Of a DNA stretch of 64,000 bases, positions 16,808-24,124 are shown one piece after another (positions within the stretch are counted from its first letter, which is position 1; every line of letters begins with the position of its first letter). The notes under the pieces are model-generated. The model was not told where the DNA came from and did not search any database. It saw only the letters and a list, made by a program, of their open reading frames with translations. This DNA is from an uncultured Lachnospiraceae bacterium (GTDB taxonomy: Bacteria > Bacillota > Clostridia > Lachnospirales > Lachnospiraceae): assembly GCA_902779305.1 (NCBI GenBank), contig CACZBD010000005.1, forward strand, positions 62,001-126,000. Direction: 5' to 3'. A program made the position numbers and the translations under genes.

Positions 16808-17983
16808 TTACTGTCCCTGCGGCTGTGCCGCGGCGGCGGCGGCGGCCGCTGCCATTTCTTCCAGTTGTTTCTGTTGTAACTTCTGCAGTTCTTCCGCCTG
16901 TTTTTTCGCGGCTTCCTGTGCTTTCTTTGCTTCCTTTTCCGCCTGTTTCGCAAGCTGTTCCGCAGCTTCTTTTGCCTGTTCTTCAGGTGTCTTCTGCTTC
17001 GTGGTCTTCTTTGCAGGCGCAGCCTTCGGCGGCTCTTTTTCCGTTTCTTCCGGACGCATCGCAGTCAGTCCCATACGGAGGCTCAACGCATATCCGGCTG
17101 CCTGATCCAGTGCTTCCGGCAACAGTTCCCCCGACTCCGAAGCCTGAAGCAATCCGGTCTTCATAGTCATTACATCATCTGTTTCGATCAGGAATGATCT
17201 TCCCTGATTATATGCTTCCGTAACCTCTGCGGCATCTGCCGGTTTTACGATCCGCATGATCCGCTCATCCAGCTGATCCGCTTCTTCCGAACCGGTTTCA
17301 GAAGCCGGGATCATCAACGCATCCGCCGCATTCTGCAACAGATCCGAAAGATCCTGCTCTCTCGGATCCGTAAAGAGCATGTTGAATCCGCGCTCCGAAA
17401 GTGCCTTGGCATCCCCAGGTGCTTTTCCGGGTCTATATCCGAGAAAGAGCGTCATTCCGGTGCTTTCTCTGGACCAGCCCCGTATCTTTTTCAGCATTTC
17501 CATGCCGGCTGCTTCCGATACGAAATTCTGATCCGTAAAGATCAGACCGGAAACCCTTTTTTCCGAAAAAGATTTGGCAAAAATATCGCCGGCGACCGTA
17601 ACCTTCGCCTTTTCACACAGCACCTCCGGCGTAGTCAGAAGCAGTGCTTCGATCTTTTGTTCCTCTGACATTTCCGAAAGCCTGTCGAGCACTTCCTGCG
17701 GATAATCCATCTTGAAAACACTGCCGGTTACGGTTTCGTTGTCACCGGACAGATCGCCCTCCGCGGCCAGATCTTCTTCCTCATATTCATCTACGCTTAA
17801 GTCTCTCGGGAGCTCGATATCCGAAAATGAAACTTCCTGTACGGTTTCTTCCGGGATCTTGTAGGTCACCTCTCCCTGCTCCTGCTTCCAGGCAAAAGTC
17901 TTCAGCACAGCCAGGACACCCAGAACAAGAAGCGCCACGATCTCCAAAGCGATCCAGATTTTCACGAACAGAAACTTTTTCAT
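16808..17983 (-). CDS. Membrane-anchored truncated GH3-like pseudoenzyme with coiled-coil, poly-Ala tail
   Basis: 391 residues: one N-terminal transmembrane helix (~7-29), an acidic linker, then residues ~95-205 that follow the start of clostridial GH3 beta-N-acetylhexosaminidases (LSEMSEEQKIEALLLTTPEV, VAGDIF, VSGLIFTDQNF, GMTLFLGYRPG). The protein then skips to a short remnant (FNMLFTDPREQDL, ALMIPAS). The catalytic KHFPGHGD-like loop and the DHP region are missing, so it cannot be a normal hydrolase. Residues ~320-380 are a Lys/Glu/Ala coiled coil ending in nine alanines and a Gln/Gly/Pro tail. Encoded between cpsD and the LCP gene with 0 and 3 bp spacing, so it probably acts as a scaffold or glycan-binding subunit of EPS assembly (inference). 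Confidence 0.7.
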   Translation of the reverse strand: MKKFLFVKIWIALEIVALLVLGVLAVLKTFAWKQEQGEVTYKIPEETVQEVSFSDIELPRDLSVDEYEEEDLAAEGDLSGDNETVTGSVFKMDYPQEVLDRLSEMSEEQKIEALLLTTPEVLCEKAKVTVAGDIFAKSFSEKRVSGLIFTDQNFVSEAAGMEMLKKIRGWSRESTGMTLFLGYRPGKAPGDAKALSERGFNMLFTDPREQDLSDLLQNAADALMIPASETGSEEADQLDERIMRIVKPADAAEVTEAYNQGRSFLIETDDVMTMKTGLLQASESGELLPEALDQAAGYALSLRMGLTAMRPEETEKEPPKAAPAKKTTKQKTPEEQAKEAAEQLAKQAEKEAKKAQEAAKKQAEELQKLQQKQLEEMAAAAAAAAAQPQGQ

Positions 17984-18817
17984 TTAGTTCCTTCTTTCCC
18001 GCCGTCCTTCTGCCGGATCGTCTTTTGCAAGAGCTGAAGATACTTTCCGGATTTCTTCCAGATCCGCCTGCATCTTCACCTCGCCCTTGATATCCGCCTT
18101 TGGTGTTTCATTTTCTTCCTTCGCGTAGTACTTTCCGTAATAGCCGCCATAATACTTTCCGTAATAGCGGGACTTCTTCATATTGACCTTGTTAAGCACC
18201 GCGCCGAGGATCCTGACGCCCGAGGCTTCCAGTTGTTTCTTCACATTCACCATAGCCTTTGTGCTGACTTCGCCCTGTCCGATCACAACAACGGCCCCGT
18301 CACATTCTTTTGCGATCACGGCAGCATCGATCGCGGCGCCAAGCGGCGCACAGTCGATCAGCACATAGTCAAAACGGCTCCTGACCGCATGCAGCAGTCT
18401 CTGAAAATATTTATTTTCCAGAAGCTCCGTCGGGTTGACGACAGCAGGTCCCGCAAAGATCATATAAAGCTGCGGGAACTGCGTCTGATAGACAACTTCC
18501 TCAAGGTCCATCTGCCCGGACAGAAAATGAGACAGACCGTGCACCTTTCCACCGTCTGTGCGCTTCGCCTTGTGTCTTCCGACCAAAACGGATTTTCTCA
18601 TATCCGAGTCAATGACCAGCACCATATTTCCGGCATCCACCAGGGACCTTGCCAGATTCATCACCACCGTGCTTTTCCCTTCATTCGGCATGGTACTGGT
18701 AAACAGGATCGTTTTGATGTCATCGCCGCAGAACCGGATGTTCGTGCGAAGTTCCCTTAAGGATTCGCGCATCAGGTTGCTCTGTTCCTTGATCTCATTC
18801 AGCTTGATTCCGAGCAT
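17984..18817 (-). CDS. cpsD: CpsD/CapB-type tyrosine kinase for EPS regulation
   Basis: 277 residues. BY-kinase ATPase: Walker A in STMPNEGKSTVVMNLARSL, Walker A' VLVIDSDMR, Walker B YVLIDCAPLG. A tyrosine-rich cluster (KSRYYGKYYGGYYGKYYAKE, ~225-245) is the likely autophosphorylation site; by family knowledge phosphorylation cycles control polymer length and export. It needs the membrane activator encoded just upstream (cpsC), 6 bp away. After the Tyr cluster there is a ~30-residue acidic/basic tail, unlike many CpsD proteins that end at the cluster. Confidence 0.92.
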   Translation of the reverse strand: MLGIKLNEIKEQSNLMRESLRELRTNIRFCGDDIKTILFTSTMPNEGKSTVVMNLARSLVDAGNMVLVIDSDMRKSVLVGRHKAKRTDGGKVHGLSHFLSGQMDLEEVVYQTQFPQLYMIFAGPAVVNPTELLENKYFQRLLHAVRSRFDYVLIDCAPLGAAIDAAVIAKECDGAVVVIGQGEVSTKAMVNVKKQLEASGVRILGAVLNKVNMKKSRYYGKYYGGYYGKYYAKEENETPKADIKGEVKMQADLEEIRKVSSALAKDDPAEGRRERRN

Positions 18818-18823
18818 GATCCC

Positions 18824-19531
18824 TTAAAAGTCCTCCGCTTCCTCGACCGGCAGGATCGCCAGAACTTTCAATCCCACCTTGTTTTCGATATCTTCCGGTG
18901 TCTCCAGATCGTCGTTGAACAGATGGATCAAAATGATCAGGAGCGCCGCGATAAACAATCCGGCCGCAAATCCGACCGCCGAATAGAAGATGATCCCGTG
19001 GCTTACCGGCTTTCCGTCGGCATAAGCGCCCTGTACCAGGTTCGGCGGATCCTGATCCATTTTCTCCGCAATAAAATCAGCCGCGACCTCTGCGATCCTG
19101 TCACAGATCACCTTGGCGCGTTCCGGATCTTCGTCCTTTACAATGATCTCGATAAAACGCGTATTGCTGGGGTTGTTTACCTCTACCTTCTTCTCCAGCT
19201 CTTCGTAGTCTTCCGGCAGGCTTAAGTAATCGATCACCTTATCCAGGACCGGACGGCCTTTCGTAACGATCAGATAGTCCTGCGTCAGATTTGCGCCTGT
19301 CTGCAGATCCGCCAGACTCGTGATCGAGGTGCTCTTTGTCAGAACATACAAAAGCGCATTCGACTCATATACCGGCTTCACAAAGAAAAACCGGTAGCCG
19401 AAAGCGATCAATCCGGCAAGGATGGCGGAAAGCAACAGCACCTTCCAGTGCGACAGCAGCTGGAGCGCCAGATCCTTGAGATCGATCTCGATCTCGTCCG
19501 TATTATCGATTTTTTTGTTTTCTTCGTTCAT
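18824..19531 (-). CDS. cpsC: CpsC/Wzz-type chain-length determinant and kinase activator
   Basis: 235 residues. Acidic N-terminus (IEIDLKDLALQLLSHWK), first transmembrane helix (~33-52), an extracellular Wzz domain (YESNALLYVLTKSTSI ... LTQDYLIVTKGRPVLDKVID ... DEDPERAKVICDRIAEV), second transmembrane helix (~183-204) and a short cytoplasmic tail (DDLETPEDIENKVGLKVLA). This is the standard architecture of the separate membrane partner in Gram-positive BY-kinase pairs. It sets chain length and activates CpsD. Confidence 0.92.
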   Translation of the reverse strand: MNEENKKIDNTDEIEIDLKDLALQLLSHWKVLLLSAILAGLIAFGYRFFFVKPVYESNALLYVLTKSTSITSLADLQTGANLTQDYLIVTKGRPVLDKVIDYLSLPEDYEELEKKVEVNNPSNTRFIEIIVKDEDPERAKVICDRIAEVAADFIAEKMDQDPPNLVQGAYADGKPVSHGIIFYSAVGFAAGLFIAALLIILIHLFNDDLETPEDIENKVGLKVLAILPVEEAEDF

Positions 19532-19570
19532 GTTCTTCCTTATATGCTGAGCAGGATCCTTCCGGATGTC

Positions 19571-20281
19571 TTACAAATGGCTTGAAGCAACGATCATGAG
19601 CGGGTTTGTCGTAAACAGCTCCCAGGCTCTGTCCCAACCGTATTCTTTGGCCACAAGATCCCTGCACTGTTCCATGTGATTCTTACGGCTGTCCATGTTG
19701 TGACAATCCGAAGCCACAATATCCGCAAGATTCTGTTTTAAGATCTGCCTTGCAGTTTTTTTGACGCCTGAGCCGTCCCTGCCTAAGATACTGTCGGCGT
19801 TGATCTGGATCTTTGCTCCCATATTCCTGCATTCCTGCAGCAAAGAAACATCCTTTGCAAACGTTTCACACCGTTCCGCATGGGCGATGACCGGAATGTA
19901 TCCTGCCAAAAGCAAAGTGTCCAGACTGTTCCTGATCTGAATAAAAGTCACGGCATGGCCGAATTCTGCCAGCACATAATCTCCGCAGGCAAGCGTCGGG
20001 CAGCGGCCGGACCTCAGATTTCCCACCATTTCGTCATCCACGTGGTATTCGCAGCCCGGATAGATCCTGACGCCTCTCTCTTTTGCCGCATCATATAAAC
20101 TGTCAAATGCCGCATTGACAGCGATCCGGTCGTATGCAAACATCCCCCGCCTATAGTGCGGTGTCACGATCAGATCGGTGATCCCCTGCTCTGCCGCGTC
20201 CGATAACATCTGTTTGGATATATCAGCGGAAGCCGCACCGTCATCAACTCCGTATAATATGTGGCAATGTATGTCGACCAT
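19571..20281 (-). CDS. cpsB: CpsB/YwqE-type PHP tyrosine-protein phosphatase
   Basis: 236 residues of the PHP superfamily. Metal ligands visible: DIHCHIL at the start with GVDDGAA, LIVTPHYRRG, GCEYHVD, PVIAHAERCE and IVASDCHNMDSRKN. These match the manganese-dependent phosphatases that dephosphorylate CpsD. It is the first gene of the EPS operon. The order phosphatase-Wzz-kinase is the streptococcal cpsBCD order. Promoter at 20337-20365, with a palindrome in the leader. Confidence 0.92.
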   Translation of the reverse strand: MVDIHCHILYGVDDGAASADISKQMLSDAAEQGITDLIVTPHYRRGMFAYDRIAVNAAFDSLYDAAKERGVRIYPGCEYHVDDEMVGNLRSGRCPTLACGDYVLAEFGHAVTFIQIRNSLDTLLLAGYIPVIAHAERCETFAKDVSLLQECRNMGAKIQINADSILGRDGSGVKKTARQILKQNLADIVASDCHNMDSRKNHMEQCRDLVAKEYGWDRAWELFTTNPLMIVASSHL

Positions 20282-20298
20282 GATCTTCTTCCATATTT

Positions 20299-20320
20299 AC
20301 ATAACAAGCCTATGTTATGT
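20299..20320. promoter_or_regulatory. Perfect 8-bp palindrome in the EPS operon leader
   Basis: ACATAACA (20299-20306) and TGTTATGT (20313-20320) form a perfect inverted repeat around a 6-bp centre. It lies about 10-31 bases downstream of the predicted EPS transcription start and 18 bp before the cpsB start. The ATAAC/GTTAT arms are of the kind bound by LysR-type or other dimeric regulators. A LysR gene is divergently encoded 150 bp away. Confidence 0.55.
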
Positions 20321-20336
20321 TTACTAAACTATTTTC

Positions 20337-20365
20337 ATTTAATCATTTCAAGTGTTGTTTGTCAA
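20337..20365 (-). promoter_or_regulatory. Promoter of the EPS (cps) operon
   Basis: Minus strand: consensus -35 TTGACA (20360-20365), 17-bp spacer, -10 TTAAAT (20337-20342). The leader is ~50 nt and contains the 20299-20320 palindrome. Confidence 0.7.
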
Positions 20366-20433
20366 CTGTTCGTCCGTTATTTATTCTTTTCTTATCCGTA
20401 TTTCAACAGGATTTTGGACTTTGCCGTCTGTAA

Positions 20434-20463
20434 TTGCACTGCGGACCCGCTTCATGCTAAAAT
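20434..20463 (+). promoter_or_regulatory. Promoter of the LysR gene, nearly leaderless
   Basis: -35 TTGCAC (20434-20439), 18-bp spacer, -10 TAAAAT (20458-20463). The ATG at 20473 is only 9 bases after the -10 box, so the predicted mRNA would start 0-4 nt before the start codon; no Shine-Dalgarno is present. Confidence 0.6.
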
Positions 20464-20472
20464 AAGACTGTT

Positions 20473-21366
20473 ATGATCAGGAATCTGGAACTGTACAAGG
20501 TATTCTATCATGTGGCCGCCACATCCTCGCTGACGGCTGCCGCAAAAGAACTTTCCATCACCCAGCCGGCCGTCAGTCAGTCCATGAAGCAGTTGGAGCG
20601 CCAGCTTGGTGTCAAGCTCTTTGTGCGCTCCGGAAAAGGGATCCGCTTAAGCGCCGAAGGAGAACTGCTGTTTTCTTATGTGGCAAAAGGCTGCGATGCC
20701 TTTCTGGAAGGGGAAAAGCGGCTGAAGAACATCCTGGATCTGAACGAAGGGGAACTCTGCATCGGTGCAACGGATTACGCCATCCGCTTCTATCTGCTCC
20801 CGTTTCTGTCACAGTTTCAGAACAATTATCCAAACATCCGCGTCAAAGCCCTTCCCATGGAAAGTGATGAGATCGAAAAGGGACTCCTGGACGGGCAGAT
20901 CGAACTGGGGCTTACGGAAAAGGTGGCATCGGATCCCGGTATCATCCATTGTCAAACGGTAAAAGTCATACAGGATGCCTTTGTCGCGGGAGCGGGCTTT
21001 GCCTATCTTCGCTCTCCAAATCTTCCCTATCAGCTGATGACGCATCTGCCGCTGATCTGTTTCCCGGAAGGCAGTGTGCAGCGAAAGCATCTGGATACCT
21101 TTTTTGAAAAAATGCAGATCCGGCTGCAACCCGCGCATACCTTTGCACAGGCCGATCTGATCAGGCAGTTTGTCACGGAAGGACTCGGGATCGGTGTTTT
21201 GCCGCAGGATTATGTGCTCTCTTCCATAGAAAGCGGTGCCCTGATCCGGCTGCAGTTTTCACCTGAATTGCCCGAAAGAAAACTTTGCCTGATCCATAAA
21301 GATGCAAATGCCCTTTCAAATCCGGCAAAAACCATGCTGAAACTTTTGCAGGGAGAAGCAGGGTGA
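20473..21366 (+). CDS. LysR-family transcriptional regulator
   Basis: 297 residues. N-terminal winged helix-turn-helix: LELYKVFYHVAATSSLTAAA with SITQPAVSQSMKQLERQLGV, the canonical LysR recognition helix, then a coiled linker and the type-2 periplasmic-binding-like effector domain (GELCIGATDYAIRFYLLPFL onward). The initiating ATG is fixed by homology and lies 9 nt after a -10 box without a ribosome binding site, which suggests leaderless translation. Divergent from cpsB, so regulation of the EPS operon is a natural hypothesis. The effector is unknown. Confidence 0.88.
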   Translation: MIRNLELYKVFYHVAATSSLTAAAKELSITQPAVSQSMKQLERQLGVKLFVRSGKGIRLSAEGELLFSYVAKGCDAFLEGEKRLKNILDLNEGELCIGATDYAIRFYLLPFLSQFQNNYPNIRVKALPMESDEIEKGLLDGQIELGLTEKVASDPGIIHCQTVKVIQDAFVAGAGFAYLRSPNLPYQLMTHLPLICFPEGSVQRKHLDTFFEKMQIRLQPAHTFAQADLIRQFVTEGLGIGVLPQDYVLSSIESGALIRLQFSPELPERKLCLIHKDANALSNPAKTMLKLLQGEAG

Positions 21367-21402
21367 TTTTTACGCATCAGGGGAATAAATATCAGAAACT
21401 TC

Positions 21403-21431
21403 TTTATACATGCCTGTGATTTTGATAAAAT
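21403..21431 (+). promoter_or_regulatory. Candidate promoter of the PilZ gene
   Basis: -35 TTTATA (21403-21408), 17-bp spacer, -10 TAAAAT (21426-21431), 27 bases before ATG 21459. The -35 is weak. Confidence 0.45.
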
Positions 21432-21458
21432 AAGGAAAATCAGAGTTTAGGAGACGAC

Positions 21459-21845
21459 ATGAAAGAACAGCAGAAAGATGCGACCATGCAGGAAAAAAGA
21501 CAAGCCAAAAGACTGATCCTCGGAATGAAACTGTCGATTTCCGATCTATACAAGGAAAATACGAACACCATTACCGATATTTCATCGTCCATTGAAGTGA
21601 CTGATATCTCGGCCAACGGGATCGGTTTTATCTCCGAGTGCATTCTGCCCACCGGATACTATTTTATCGCGAATCTGGAGCTGGCGCCGGACCTGCCGCA
21701 GATCATCACCGATGTGCGTATCATCAGAAGCAGCGCCATCGATATGGAACGGTATCAATACGGTTGTGAATTTGTTTCGATTGCGCCGAATGTCCGGAAA
21801 ATGCTGGAAGAGTTTGAGGAGAGGCTGAAGAAAGAAGAAGCATGA
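21459..21845 (+). CDS. PilZ-domain c-di-GMP receptor
   Basis: 128 residues, essentially a single PilZ domain. The c-di-GMP-binding signatures are visible: a basic RxxxR-type segment (KRQAKRL, ~14-20) and the DxSxxG motif as TDISANGIGF (~50-59), followed by the beta-barrel strands. AGGAG lies 5 nt before the ATG. It lies next to the EPS regulator and operon, in a window with several cyclases and a phosphodiesterase. A role in coupling c-di-GMP to surface polysaccharide or motility is likely but inferred. A stand-alone PilZ must act through a protein partner. Confidence 0.85.
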   Translation: MKEQQKDATMQEKRQAKRLILGMKLSISDLYKENTNTITDISSSIEVTDISANGIGFISECILPTGYYFIANLELAPDLPQIITDVRIIRSSAIDMERYQYGCEFVSIAPNVRKMLEEFEERLKKEEA

Positions 21846-21870
21846 ACGCCTGAAAAGACCATATACGTAT

Positions 21871-21925
21871 GAATGATACTGCGGATCGCTACGTGCTACG
21901 CACTCCCGCGATCCTACAACCATTC
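21871..21925. repeat. Inverted repeat, first of three in a convergent gap
   Basis: GAATG (21871-21875) with CATTC (21921-21925), and GGATCGC (21883-21889) with GCGATCC (21908-21914), form an interrupted stem just after the PilZ stop. Confidence 0.55.
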
Positions 21926-21933
21926 GCAATACA

Positions 21934-21964
21934 CAGGGGATGTACACAAAACGTACATCCCCTG
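21934..21964. terminator. Hairpin terminator candidate between convergent genes
   Basis: A perfect 12-bp stem, CAGGGGATGTAC (21934-21945) with GTACATCCCCTG (21953-21964), and a 7-nt A-rich loop. The following bases are only moderately T-rich, so intrinsic termination is likely but not certain. It could serve the PilZ gene on the plus strand and the four-gene operon on the minus strand. Confidence 0.5.
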
Positions 21965-21994
21965 TTACTTGCTCATGTTTGTTCATTCGTCAAA

Positions 21995-22037
21995 GTAATG
22001 CATGGCTTATCATGCAAGCATGAACGCCATGCATTAC
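21995..22037. repeat. Nested inverted repeat before the end of the four-gene operon
   Basis: GTAATGCATGGC (21995-22006) pairs perfectly with GCCATGCATTAC (22026-22037). The loop contains a second stem, TCATGC (22010-22015) with GCATGA (22018-22023). No T-run follows on either strand. Confidence 0.65.
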
Positions 22038-22052
22038 CTTGACTCATTTGTA

Positions 22053-23273
22053 TCATTCATATTGTGTAACGATCGCTAAGATCTCACGCGCGTATTTCGG
22101 GTAGTCTTTCACGAGCTGCTCGATCTCTTTCTTGGAATCCTCGAGATTATAAAGATTAAAATCGATCCCCTTCCGAAGTCTCTGCCGCTGGATGATCAGG
22201 CTGTGCCTGAGTTCCGTCATCTCTTCCTCGTAGACAAGCGCCCCCGGCTGGTAAACCCAGATCGAGGGGTCTTTTAAGCGGAAATGCGAAAGCAGCGCAT
22301 GCAGGCTTCTTCTTGCTTCCTCGAGTTTCTGTGCGACTTCCTCACTGTGATTTCTCGCTTCCTTCTCTTCTTTGTACTTGTCCCACATATAGGAAAGTTC
22401 ATAGGAATTGCTCACCTGATATTTTGCATAGGAAAAATCAAGCAGGTTCGTTACGTTCACGTATTTGATCTTTGCGGAGTTCTGCAAAGAGATCGCCCGG
22501 TTGATCTGCCTCTCCGCGCTCGTCGCGTCCCCCTGCGCATTCCGGTAGCTGACACCGCAGGCCGTTACCGCCACCGCGGTCAGCCCGATCAGCACATAAA
22601 AGCCCACGCCGACGTCCATGCGGAGTGCCTGCTGCAGAAACATCAGCAGCGCAAAGGCAAGCACGGCGGTCACCAGCACGATGATCACATAGCCTTTGGT
22701 GTTTTTTGCTTTCTGCAGATCCTCTTTTCGCTGAAATGCGAGCGCGCTCTTTTCCCCTTCCAGAAGGTTCATGTCCCTGCGGACCGTCATCTGATAGTCT
22801 TCCCGCTCCCGCATGGTTTTTAAAACGCCGGGGATCTCATCGGCAAGCCGCTCCATCTCGCGAAACTGCACTTCTGTGATCTTACTGACGGGCCTTCTGT
22901 AATTGGATTCGTCTTCTTCGATCTTTAAGATCTTCCGGGCTCTGTTTTTGATCTCGTCCCGGTCGGAAGCCGGGAGCTGTGCGATCTCTTCCAGGTCGGT
23001 CAAACGTTCCGTTACGGTGGTGTATTCCACCTTCTGCTTTTCCACTTCGGCAGAAGCCGCCGTCATCTGTTCACAGCAGGCGCGCACGTAACGCTCCCTG
23101 TCCCGGTAATCCAGCACATTCAGATCGGAGCGGCGGACCGTATCCCGAAGCAGCACATGATCCATCGAATCCGAATCTTTCCCTTCGGATAATCCGAGCG
23201 CAAACTCGATCTCATCGTCCTCAGACGTTCTGAACCCCAGAAATTCCTTGATCTTTTCGAAAAATGACATCAC
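22053..23273 (-). CDS. Membrane coiled-coil protein, last gene of the four-gene operon
   Basis: 406 residues, function unknown. An acidic N-terminus and long helical coiled coil (~60-200) lead to two close transmembrane helices (~205-225 and ~232-252). A second coiled-coil region (~265-400) follows, rich in charged heptads (EEARRSLHALLSHFRLKD, EEEMTELRHSLIIQRQRLRK). With both coiled coils presumably cytoplasmic, this would be a membrane anchor or spacer for the partner proteins (inference). It overlaps the preceding TPR-like gene by 4 nt (ATGA). Confidence 0.7.
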   Translation of the reverse strand: MMSFFEKIKEFLGFRTSEDDEIEFALGLSEGKDSDSMDHVLLRDTVRRSDLNVLDYRDRERYVRACCEQMTAASAEVEKQKVEYTTVTERLTDLEEIAQLPASDRDEIKNRARKILKIEEDESNYRRPVSKITEVQFREMERLADEIPGVLKTMREREDYQMTVRRDMNLLEGEKSALAFQRKEDLQKAKNTKGYVIIVLVTAVLAFALLMFLQQALRMDVGVGFYVLIGLTAVAVTACGVSYRNAQGDATSAERQINRAISLQNSAKIKYVNVTNLLDFSYAKYQVSNSYELSYMWDKYKEEKEARNHSEEVAQKLEEARRSLHALLSHFRLKDPSIWVYQPGALVYEEEMTELRHSLIIQRQRLRKGIDFNLYNLEDSKKEIEQLVKDYPKYAREILAIVTQYE

Positions 23274-24121
23274 ATTACTCCCACGGAAGCATTCATACTC
23301 TTGCGGTATTCCTGCTTCCAGTCTCTTAAGGTCTCATCGATCGCTTTATAATAATCCGTGATCTTTCCTCTGCCCTTTAATCCCTTGATCTTTTCCATGG
23401 CTTCCCTGTAGGGCGAATGCTCCGCGCCGAATCTTCCCTGCTCCATCCGCTTGTCCACTTTCGCAAGAAAATCCTCTTCGTAGCCGTGACGCAGCAGAAG
23501 CTTCTCATACTGCTCTTTGTGCATGGTCAGGCGCATCGCCATCAGATACGCGATCCGGCTTTCCTCGTTATCGTTTAAGTCCGCAGCCTCCCTGTAGTAG
23601 TAAGCAGCCTTTTCAAACAAAAACATATAGGCATAAGCGGTTCCGAGGTTATGCAAAACCGCCGCATAAAGATCGGTTTCCTCCGCTTTGTCGACATTCT
23701 GCAGGATGAACTGGTACTCTTCGATCGCAAGCATGTATTTTCTGCTCTTTAACAGGTTATCGCCCCTGGCCTTTCTCTTCTGCGAAAAACCGAGCATCGC
23801 GTTGTCAAGGAGCACCTGTTTGACTTCCCGGATCTCCTCTTCGCCAAGGTACCCGGTCATGGTCAAAATCGTCGTCACAAATTCCCCGACACTTCTGTTC
23901 TCATCGATCAGATCCTTCAGCGCATCCGCAAGTTCCTTCATCTTCAGCTGTTTTTCAAGGAAGGTGCAGAGTTTCTCGTCCATCAGATCCTGATCCAAGA
24001 TATAGGCGTTCTGCGTCAGGCAATAGCAAAGCTCCTCGATGGAATACACATTCACACCGAGTCCCGTGATGTAATATGGAGTTGTGGCAAGCGATCCGCT
24101 GCAGAGTGTCAGTTCAGCCAT
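23270..24121 (-). CDS. TPR-like helical-repeat protein of the four-gene operon
   Basis: 283 residues. The first ~110 are helical (YSIEELCYCLTQNAYILDQD, then a DENRSVGEFVTTILTMTGYL stretch). Residues ~115-215 look like three TPR-type units: GDNLLKSRKYMLAIEEYQFI, AVLHNLGTAYAYMFLFEKAA, and ESRIAYLMAMRL, with the W/L-G-Y-A-F spacing of TPRs. A basic helical C-terminus contains DYYKAIDETLRDWKQEYR. It is likely an adaptor in a protein complex with its operon partners. No enzyme motif seen. It starts 3 bp after the Hsp70-like gene. Confidence 0.7.
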   Translation of the reverse strand: MAELTLCSGSLATTPYYITGLGVNVYSIEELCYCLTQNAYILDQDLMDEKLCTFLEKQLKMKELADALKDLIDENRSVGEFVTTILTMTGYLGEEEIREVKQVLLDNAMLGFSQKRKARGDNLLKSRKYMLAIEEYQFILQNVDKAEETDLYAAVLHNLGTAYAYMFLFEKAAYYYREAADLNDNEESRIAYLMAMRLTMHKEQYEKLLLRHGYEEDFLAKVDKRMEQGRFGAEHSPYREAMEKIKGLKGRGKITDYYKAIDETLRDWKQEYRKSMNASVGVM

Positions 24122-24124
24122 GAC

